DNA from: Actinomycetota bacterium
GTDB taxonomy: Bacteria > Actinomycetota > Actinomycetes > S36-B12
NCBI GenBank assembly: GCA_009700485.1
Contig: WLLZ01000024.1
Span: 1-19,533 of the forward strand
Length of the DNA: 19,533 nucleotides
Reading direction: 5' to 3'
Of the stretch, positions 14,954 to 19,533 are shown one piece after another. Below the pieces are notes generated by a model that saw only the letters and a list, made by a program, of their open reading frames with translations, was not told the origin of the DNA and searched no databases. The position numbers and the translations under genes were made by a program. Position 1 is the first letter of the stretch. Each line of letters opens with the position of its first letter.

Positions 14954-16545
14954 TGGGGGCGGTGCCTGAGCAATGGGCTGATTCGGTCAGCGATAAGTCT
15001 GGCGCACCAGTTTTTGGGCTCGCTGGGAGTTCCAATTTTCGGTTTCTCGCTCGTTACCGCGAGCTTGGTGGAGATTTTGTGCCGGTGCAGCATGAGGCAG
15101 GTGCAGTGGCGATGGCTGCCGGGTGGGCAGAAGCAGCAGACCGGGTAGGCGTCGCGAGTGTGCATCAAGGGCCGGGATTCACAAACACGCTCACAGCCCT
15201 GGTCGATGCCCATCGCGCACGAATTCCAGTAATAGTGGTGACTGGACACGATTTGGATTCCATGAGTCACCAGCATGTTGATACCGAGGGGCTATGTGAT
15301 CGCTTGGGGGTTGCCTACCTGGTACCTGATTTGATAAGCGATGACGTCATCTCAGAGACAATGGATCAGGCAGCCGTAAATAGGTGTCCCGTCGTACTTC
15401 TGCCACCAAGGCAGATTTCGCTCCGATCTGCGTTCACTCTGGATTACTCTGAGGAACTTGCAAACGAGATTCCGAACAATGTCATCTGCCAAATAGAAGG
15501 CGCTCGGCGAATAGCCATCGTCGCAGGTAGGGGCGCCGTTCGATCTGGAGCTTTGCACCGGATCGCTTCACTAGCTGATCAACTAGGTGCCCTGCTGGTG
15601 ACGTCCGCAGCCGCGCACGGAGCATTCGCGGATAATCCGAGGTATGCGGGAAGCATTGGGGGTTTCGCGACTGAGGCCACAACCGAGGCAATGCGTACCT
15701 GTGACACGGTAATCGCATTTGGCGCGTCACTTGATCGTTGGAGTACTGCCGGTGGACGGATATTTGGCGAGAGCGCGCACGTCGTTCGGGTAGACCCGTG
15801 GACACTACGTGAGGATCCTGTGATCTTTGGCGTTCGAATGGACGCTGGAAAATTCGCTGAGGAGTTGGCTGCGATTGTTCCCGCCCGGGCTCGTGGATCG
15901 TGGGCGTTAGATGCGGCCAGTGCTGGGCGAGCGCCACGGGCTCTGGGCACACCCGCATTAGGTTTGGACCCGCGCCAGGTGTTACGTCGTCTTGACCAGT
16001 TAATACCCAGTCACCGTCGGATCGTGCTCGATTCTGGTCACTTTATTGCACTTGCGGCGATGTATTTAACGACAATTGATGGTCCGCACGTTCACTTTGG
16101 TCAGGATTTTCAAAGTGTTGGACTTGGCTTGGCCAAGGCGATTGGCGCGGCGCTTACAAATGATGGTCGGATAACAGTTTGTGTACTGGGTGATGGTGGC
16201 GCAGGAATGTCAATTATGGAACTGGCGACAGCCGTCGAGCTACGAATTCCACTGCTAGTCGTCCTAATCAATGATGCGGCTTACGGAGCTGAGGTACATG
16301 ATTTTGCTCCCACCGGCGTCGATGTTTCTGTCGCTCAATTCACACTGAAGAATTGGGCTGATATTGCCAAGGTACTCGGAGCTGAAGCCAAAACAGTTCG
16401 CGAACTATCGGATCTGGATGCGATTGGATCGTGGCTGGATAACCCAGCTGGGCCGTTTTTACTTGACTGCCAGGTCGATCCGACTATCGACGCAACAACG
16501 GTGATGACTGATGAGGGTGTCGCTGAATGGTCGTGCGCGGAATAG
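14953..16545 (+). CDS. ThDP-dependent enzyme (acetolactate synthase / benzoylformate decarboxylase superfamily)
   Basis: A 530-residue thiamine-diphosphate enzyme with the usual three domains. The PYR domain has catalytic Glu48 in VQHEAGAVAMAAG and SVHQGPGFTN (70-79). The middle domain (about 185-310) includes IAIVAGRGAVRSGA. The PP domain binds Mg-ThDP through GDGGAGMSIMELATAVEL (413-430, Gly-Asp-Gly) and Asn440 in INDAAYGAE. His71 falls where benzoylformate decarboxylase has its catalytic His70 and where acetolactate synthases have a Thr. I align these by eye, so a decarboxylase or lyase is favoured over a synthase, but this is not proven. It has no ribosome site of its own and overlaps the monooxygenase stop by one base. 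It is last in the cassette, followed by a hairpin at 16626. Sulfoacetaldehyde or oxalyl-CoA type activities are not excluded. Confidence 0.85.
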   Translation: MGAVPEQWADSVSDKSGAPVFGLAGSSNFRFLARYRELGGDFVPVQHEAGAVAMAAGWAEAADRVGVASVHQGPGFTNTLTALVDAHRARIPVIVVTGHDLDSMSHQHVDTEGLCDRLGVAYLVPDLISDDVISETMDQAAVNRCPVVLLPPRQISLRSAFTLDYSEELANEIPNNVICQIEGARRIAIVAGRGAVRSGALHRIASLADQLGALLVTSAAAHGAFADNPRYAGSIGGFATEATTEAMRTCDTVIAFGASLDRWSTAGGRIFGESAHVVRVDPWTLREDPVIFGVRMDAGKFAEELAAIVPARARGSWALDAASAGRAPRALGTPALGLDPRQVLRRLDQLIPSHRRIVLDSGHFIALAAMYLTTIDGPHVHFGQDFQSVGLGLAKAIGAALTNDGRITVCVLGDGGAGMSIMELATAVELRIPLLVVLINDAAYGAEVHDFAPTGVDVSVAQFTLKNWADIAKVLGAEAKTVRELSDLDAIGSWLDNPAGPFLLDCQVDPTIDATTVMTDEGVAEWSCAE

Positions 16546-16625
16546 TTCGACTCCGAGGCGATGTCTGTGAGCCAAGGTAAGTCGGGTGCCGCGAAGCGTG
16601 CAGCAAGACAGGGGATAGGGATTTA

Positions 16626-16647
16626 GCAGGTGTTTGCCTGCCTTTTT
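16626..16647 (+). terminator. Hairpin and T-run after the accessory cassette
   Basis: GCAGG (16626-16630), a 6-nt loop and CCTGC (16637-16641) are followed by C and five T (16643-16647). It lies 81 bp after the ThDP enzyme stop, with nothing recognisable between. The short stem makes it a modest terminator. It would close the catabolic operon before carD. Confidence 0.5.
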
Positions 16648-16666
16648 GGGGTGTGATCCACCCCAA
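16646..16666. promoter_or_regulatory. Perfect inverted repeat in the carD promoter region
   Basis: Arms TTGGGGTG (16646-16653) and CACCCCAA (16659-16666) pair over 8 bp around the 5-nt spacer TGATC. No T-run follows on either strand, so it is not a simple terminator. It covers the expected -35 zone of the TATTCT box at 16678 and could be an operator. Confidence 0.45.
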
Positions 16667-16677
16667 CCTGGGCGTGG

Positions 16678-16683
16678 TATTCT
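16678..16683 (+). promoter_or_regulatory. Possible carD -10 box (TATTCT)
   Basis: TATTCT fits TANNNT and is 26 nt upstream of the carD ATG, leaving room for a leader with a GAGAGGGG ribosome site. No good -35 is seen; that position is taken by the inverted repeat. Confidence 0.45.
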
Positions 16684-16709
16684 TAGCGTCTTCGAGAGGG
16701 GCTTTTTCT

Positions 16710-17192
16710 ATGGCGTTCAGCGTCGGTGACACCGTCGTCTATCCACATCACGGGGCGGCACTCATTGAGGCTGTTGAGATCCGGACGATAAAAGGCGAGG
16801 ACCGTGAGTACCTGGTTTTGCGGGTGGCTCAGGGTGATTTGACCGTTCGCGTCCCCTCCGACAACGTAGATTTAGTCGGTGTCCGAGATGTCGTAAACGC
16901 CGAGGGCCTAGAACGCGTATTTAACGTTCTGCGCCAGCCGTACACCGAAGAGCCGACTAACTGGTCACGGCGCTATAAGGCAAATCTTGAGAAACTCGCC
17001 TCAGGCGATGTCATCAAGGTGGCCGAGGTGGTCCGCGATCTTTGGCGACGTGAACGCGAGCGTGGCTTGTCCGCTGGCGAGAAGCGCATGCTGGCCAAAG
17101 CCCGGCAGATCCTGGTGAGTGAACTTGCCCTTGCTGAGAAGACTAATGAGGACAATGCCGAGGCGATCCTCGACGAGGTCCTAGCTTCTTAG
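16710..17192 (+). CDS. carD: CarD family transcription regulator (RNA polymerase-binding)
   Basis: Essential-type actinobacterial factor that binds RNA polymerase beta subunit and stabilises the open promoter complex. The product from ATG 16710 has 160 residues. The N-terminal Tudor-like domain (about 1-55) starts FSVGDTVVYPHHGAA and carries Arg25 and Arg47, the positions that contact RNA polymerase in M. tuberculosis CarD. The helical C-terminal domain has Trp85 in TNWSRRYKAN, matching the Trp85 that wedges into the promoter -10 region. ATG 16710 is preferred over an in-frame ATG at 16653 because GAGAGGGG lies 8 nt upstream and the shorter protein aligns with the family. ispD follows after 15 bp, the conserved order carD-ispD-ispF-cysS. 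Confidence 0.95.
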   Translation: MAFSVGDTVVYPHHGAALIEAVEIRTIKGEDREYLVLRVAQGDLTVRVPSDNVDLVGVRDVVNAEGLERVFNVLRQPYTEEPTNWSRRYKANLEKLASGDVIKVAEVVRDLWRRERERGLSAGEKRMLAKARQILVSELALAEKTNEDNAEAILDEVLAS

Positions 17193-17207
17193 CCGGTGGT
17201 GATCTAG

Positions 17208-17915
17208 GTGGGGCGCACCGCTGCGCTAGTACCGGCGGCAGGTCGGGGTGAGCGTCTTGGCCCAGGTACTCCAAAAGCATTGCGGCAACTAGCGGGTGTA
17301 CCGATGTTTGTACACGCCGTCAACGCACTCACAGAGTCGCGCGCGGTTGATCTAGTTATTGTCGCAGTGCCGGCCGAAAGCGTTGACGAAGTTAGTGCAT
17401 TGCTGGTGCAGCAGCAGTTCAACGCCGATGTCAGTGTCGTTGCCGGCGGCGACACTCGACCAGAGTCTGTTGCGCGGGCTTTGATTGGTCTTCCCGCTGA
17501 CGTTGATGTGGTGCTCGTTCATGATGCAGCCCGCCCACTGGTGCCGCCGGAGTTGGTAAGTGCTGTTGTTGCAGCGGTGCGGCAAGGCCACCATGCGGTG
17601 GTGCCGGGTGTGCCGATGGTCGACACGGTCAAAGAGGTGAACGCTAACTCGGATGTGATTGCGACCCCGCCGCGGTCATCACTTCGCGCTATCCAAACAC
17701 CACAGGGCTTCGCGCGCGAGGTTCTGCAAGCGGCGCATGCCGCTTTGGACATCGATGAAACTGTAATCACTGACGATGCTGGCATGGTCGAGCGAATGGG
17801 AGTAACAGTGCACGTGATTGCGGGGCACGAGGAAGCTTTCAAAGTCACGCGTCCGATAGACCTTATTTTGGCCGAAGCGTTACTGGCGAAGCGGCGGGCT
17901 TCGGGTGCCGTCTAG
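17208..17915 (+). CDS. ispD: 2-C-methyl-D-erythritol 4-phosphate cytidylyltransferase
   Basis: Third step of the MEP isoprenoid pathway: CTP plus methylerythritol 4-phosphate gives CDP-methylerythritol; cytoplasmic. The 235 residues include the nucleotide-binding loop PAAGRGERLG (9-18, Arg13) with Lys23 in PKAL, HDAARPLV (105-112), TPQGF (164-168), the TDDAGMVE segment (188-195) and Lys212 in FKVTRPIDL. All catalytic positions are present. The GTG start lies behind the loose ribosome-like GGTGGTGA; no better start exists because the protein begins directly with the conserved strand. The 3' end overlaps ispF by 11 bp, so the two are translationally linked. Confidence 0.95.
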   Translation: MGRTAALVPAAGRGERLGPGTPKALRQLAGVPMFVHAVNALTESRAVDLVIVAVPAESVDEVSALLVQQQFNADVSVVAGGDTRPESVARALIGLPADVDVVLVHDAARPLVPPELVSAVVAAVRQGHHAVVPGVPMVDTVKEVNANSDVIATPPRSSLRAIQTPQGFAREVLQAAHAALDIDETVITDDAGMVERMGVTVHVIAGHEEAFKVTRPIDLILAEALLAKRRASGAV

Positions 17916-18411
17916 CCATCGAAACTTCTCGATCCCTCTGGTGGGCATCGGGGTTGACGTTCACGCATTCGATTCAAGTAGGCCGCTATGGCTAGCCGGT
18001 TTGTTTTGGCCTGCTGCCATTGGCCTGAGCGGGCACTCGGATGCCGATGTTGCAGCACATGCAATTTGTGATGCCCTTTTGGGCGCCGCCGGCCTGGGTG
18101 ATCTGGGATCAGTGTTCGGCACGGAGGATCCGAAGTACTCGTCCGCATCCGGGGTTACCTTGTTATCGGAGGTCGCTGGGTTGGTGCGTAAGTCAGGATT
18201 CACTATCGGCAACGCCAGCGTGCAAATTATCGGCAATGAGCCGCGAGTCGGGCTGCGCCGCCAGGAGGCTGAAGACGTACTTTCAGCGGCTATCGGCGCC
18301 CCGGTGCGTGTCTCGGGCACCAGCACCGACGGCCTGGGCCTGACGGGCCGCGGTGAGGGCTTAGCTGCCATGGCCATTGCCAGTGTCGCTTCCTCTAACA
18401 CGGAGATCTAG
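17905..18411 (+). CDS. ispF: 2-C-methyl-D-erythritol 2,4-cyclodiphosphate synthase
   Basis: Fifth MEP-pathway step: it cyclises CDP-methylerythritol 2-phosphate to the cyclodiphosphate with release of CMP. Metal ligands are Asp18 and His20 in GVDVHAF and His52 in the SGHSDADVAAHA segment (43-53). The C-terminal STDGLGLTGRGEGLAA matches the actinobacterial form of the signature. At 168 residues from GTG 17905 it is slightly longer than usual. An alternative GTG at 17941 would give the more typical short N-terminus, and neither start has a clear ribosome site. The overlap with ispD favours coupled initiation at 17905. Its TAG stop forms part of a TAGACT box for the next gene. Confidence 0.94.
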   Translation: MPSSHRNFSIPLVGIGVDVHAFDSSRPLWLAGLFWPAAIGLSGHSDADVAAHAICDALLGAAGLGDLGSVFGTEDPKYSSASGVTLLSEVAGLVRKSGFTIGNASVQIIGNEPRVGLRRQEAEDVLSAAIGAPVRVSGTSTDGLGLTGRGEGLAAMAIASVASSNTEI

Positions 18412-18414
18412 ACT
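18409..18414 (+). promoter_or_regulatory. -10 box (TAGACT) overlapping the ispF stop
   Basis: TAGACT fits TANNNT, begins with the ispF stop codon TAG and ends 7 nt before ATG 18422. No ribosome site is near that ATG (a GGAG lies about 20 nt upstream). A leaderless transcript is the likely reading. Confidence 0.45.
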
Positions 18415-18421
18415 GCTACAT

Positions 18422-18823
18422 ATGAAAACCCAAATCCCTGATTCGGTAAAGCCCTGGTTTGACGCACCTGAGTTCGCAACAATCGCCACGATGCTCCCTG
18501 ATGGTCAACCGCACCTATCGGTGGTGTGGGTTGAGCGCGACGGCGATGAACTCCTAGTCTCAACGGTTAAGGGTCGCAGAAAGCACCTAAATATCGAAAA
18601 GAACTCCAAGGTAACTTTGTTGGTCTACCCCAAAGAGGCCCCGTACTCATATGTCGAGGTCCGGGGCACTGCCACCATGACCGAAGAGGGCGGCCGTGAG
18701 CTGATCGACCGTGCCGCGAAGGCTTATATGGACCTTGATCGCTACCCCATGGACGACGGCACCGATAACGTGCGGGTGGTCGTTCGCATCACTCCAAAAA
18801 AGATCGTCACGTTGCTGCGGTAG
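18422..18823 (+). CDS. PPOX-class, probably F420-dependent, oxidoreductase family protein
   Basis: A 133-residue single-domain split-barrel protein of the pyridoxamine-phosphate-oxidase-like superfamily, resembling the Rv1155-type F420-binding proteins of actinobacteria. Visible features are the opening FATIATMLPDGQPHLSVVWV (barrel strands), the cofactor-phosphate segment STVKGRRKHLNIEKN with its basic cluster, VTLLVYPKEAPYSYVEVRG and a C-terminal strand VRVVVRITPKKIVTLL. It probably binds a deazaflavin or flavin and reduces a small substrate, but neither is fixed by the sequence. ATG 18422 is chosen over an in-frame ATG at 18377 inside ispF because the protein then starts like its relatives and TAGACT is correctly placed. 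It sits between ispF and cysS, an extra gene in that conserved run. Confidence 0.82.
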   Translation: MKTQIPDSVKPWFDAPEFATIATMLPDGQPHLSVVWVERDGDELLVSTVKGRRKHLNIEKNSKVTLLVYPKEAPYSYVEVRGTATMTEEGGRELIDRAAKAYMDLDRYPMDDGTDNVRVVVRITPKKIVTLLR

Positions 18824-18826
18824 CCT
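18821..18826 (+). promoter_or_regulatory. -10 box (TAGCCT) for leaderless cysS, overlapping a stop codon
   Basis: TAGCCT fits TANNNT, contains the TAG stop of the PPOX-family gene and ends 6 nt before GTG 18833. No ribosome site is present (tcgcct). Confidence 0.45.
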
Positions 18827-18832
18827 TCGCCT

Positions 18833-19533
18833 GTGCCTCCTTCCCTATCTTTTTATGACACTTCCACGCGGTCAGTGCGTGAGTTCGTGCCCATCTCCCC
18901 TGGCAAGGTCGGTGTTTATCTGTGCGGGGCCACGGTTCAGGCGCCGCCCCATGTTGGCCACATCCGCAGCGGGGTCGCATTTGACGTGTTGCGTCGGTGG
19001 CTAGTTGCTCGAGGATTTGACGTCACTTTCATCCGCAATGTCACCGACATTGACGACAAGATCATCCATAACGCGGGCCACGATGATGTGCCATATTGGG
19101 TGGTGGCGATGCGCAATGAACGCGCATTCACTCGCGCTTACGAGGCGCTCGGGTGCCTGCCGCCAACCTATGAGCCCCGGGCCACCGGCCACATCCCCGA
19201 AATGATTCAAATGATGCAACGGCTGATCGAAGTGGGTCATGGCTATGCGATGAACGGCGATGTTTATTTTGATGTGCGCGCATTTGAGGGGTACGGTAAA
19301 TTAAGTGGACAGCGCATCGACGATATGTTGGCATCTCCTGATTCAGAGGCGCAGATAAAACGTGATGCCCGTGATTTTGCTATGTGGAAATCAGCCAAGC
19401 CTGGTGAACCGTACTGGGATACCCCATGGGGCCCTGGCCGCCCCGGTTGGCATATTGAGTGTTCAGCTATGGCAGAGAAGTACCTGGGTCCGCATTTTGA
19501 TATCCACGGTGGTGGCCTAGACCTTATTTTTCC
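18833..19533 (+). CDS. cysS: Cysteinyl-tRNA synthetase, 3' end outside the window
   Basis: Charges tRNA-Cys with cysteine. Only the first 233 codons are present and the frame is open to the window edge. Residues 6-19 read SFYDTSTRSVREFV. Then come the zinc ligand Cys31 in YLCGATVQ and the class I HIGH-type motif HVGH at 40-43 in PPHVGHIRSGVAFD. FIRNVTDIDDKII, the MWKSAKPGEPYWDTPWG segment and WHIECSAMA with a second zinc Cys follow, ending at IHGGGLDLIFP. The KMSKS motif would lie beyond the edge. MshC, the paralogous mycothiol ligase, is less likely given the GEPYWDTPWGPGRPGWHIEC segment and the ispD-ispF context. GTG 18833 begins 9 bases after the previous stop and is probably leaderless. 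Confidence 0.93.
   Translation, partial: MPPSLSFYDTSTRSVREFVPISPGKVGVYLCGATVQAPPHVGHIRSGVAFDVLRRWLVARGFDVTFIRNVTDIDDKIIHNAGHDDVPYWVVAMRNERAFTRAYEALGCLPPTYEPRATGHIPEMIQMMQRLIEVGHGYAMNGDVYFDVRAFEGYGKLSGQRIDDMLASPDSEAQIKRDARDFAMWKSAKPGEPYWDTPWGPGRPGWHIECSAMAEKYLGPHFDIHGGGLDLIF

Noticed and set aside
14953..16545. The ThDP gene as acetolactate synthase ilvB for amino acid synthesis
   Set aside because: No ilvN or ilvC follows, the synthase-type Thr is replaced by His71, and the gene is coupled to a monooxygenase and importer.
6769..16709. Direct repeats or attachment sites marking insertion of the cassette
   Set aside because: Comparison by eye of the two boundary regions showed no shared stretch long enough to be convincing, and no integrase or transposase is present.

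Overview
The window comes from the chromosome of an actinobacterium. GC content looks moderate (mid-50s percent by eye). The evidence is gene content and order: mshA (mycothiol synthesis), a YbjN-family gene, gpmA, phoU, senX3-regX3, an LpqE-like lipoprotein, carD, ispD, ispF, a PPOX/F420-type small protein and cysS, plus an HbhA-position gene beside a DUF2516 gene. This core arrangement is familiar from Mycobacterium and Streptomyces. I cannot name the genus. No insertion sequence, integrase, tRNA, rRNA or CRISPR array was seen.

Layout. Positions 1-828 (+) hold a low-complexity Lys/Ala protein with two kinds of internal repeat, a strong hairpin terminator, and a small DUF2516 membrane protein. 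Positions 916-4212 (-) hold phoU, mshA, ybjN-like and gpmA, closely spaced and probably co-transcribed. Divergent from phoU lies senX3-regX3 (4413-6235, +), with a candidate PHO box between them. A lipoprotein gene (-) converges on regX3 and overlaps its stop codon. Positions 6894-16545 (+) hold an eight-gene accessory cassette: amidohydrolase, cytoplasmic Cys-type sulfatase, a NitT/TauT-type ABC importer (binding protein, two permeases, ATPase), a FAD monooxygenase and a ThDP enzyme. A hairpin and T-run follow, and the core order resumes with carD, ispD, ispF, a PPOX-family gene and the 5' part of cysS, which runs off the window.

How the parts fit. phoU and senX3-regX3 form the phosphate-response module. 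mshA starts mycothiol synthesis. ispD and ispF are steps of the MEP isoprenoid pathway, and carD is an RNA polymerase-binding regulator. The cassette reads as an uptake-plus-catabolism unit. The importer would bring in a small organic compound, possibly carrying a sulfate ester or amide. Two translationally coupled hydrolases without signal peptides could trim it, and an oxygenase plus a ThDP lyase or decarboxylase would process the carbon skeleton. The substrate is unknown and this reading is inference. It sits exactly where LpqE-like and carD genes are neighbours in relatives, so it looks like lineage-specific cargo in a conserved locus.

Other points of interest: a SenX3 homologue with no membrane segment; several starts without a Shine-Dalgarno sequence but with a TANNNT box 6-7 nt upstream, suggesting leaderless mRNAs; and tandem 11- and 5-residue repeats in the first gene. 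No gene-free stretch exceeds 300 bases; the longest is 10145-10423.
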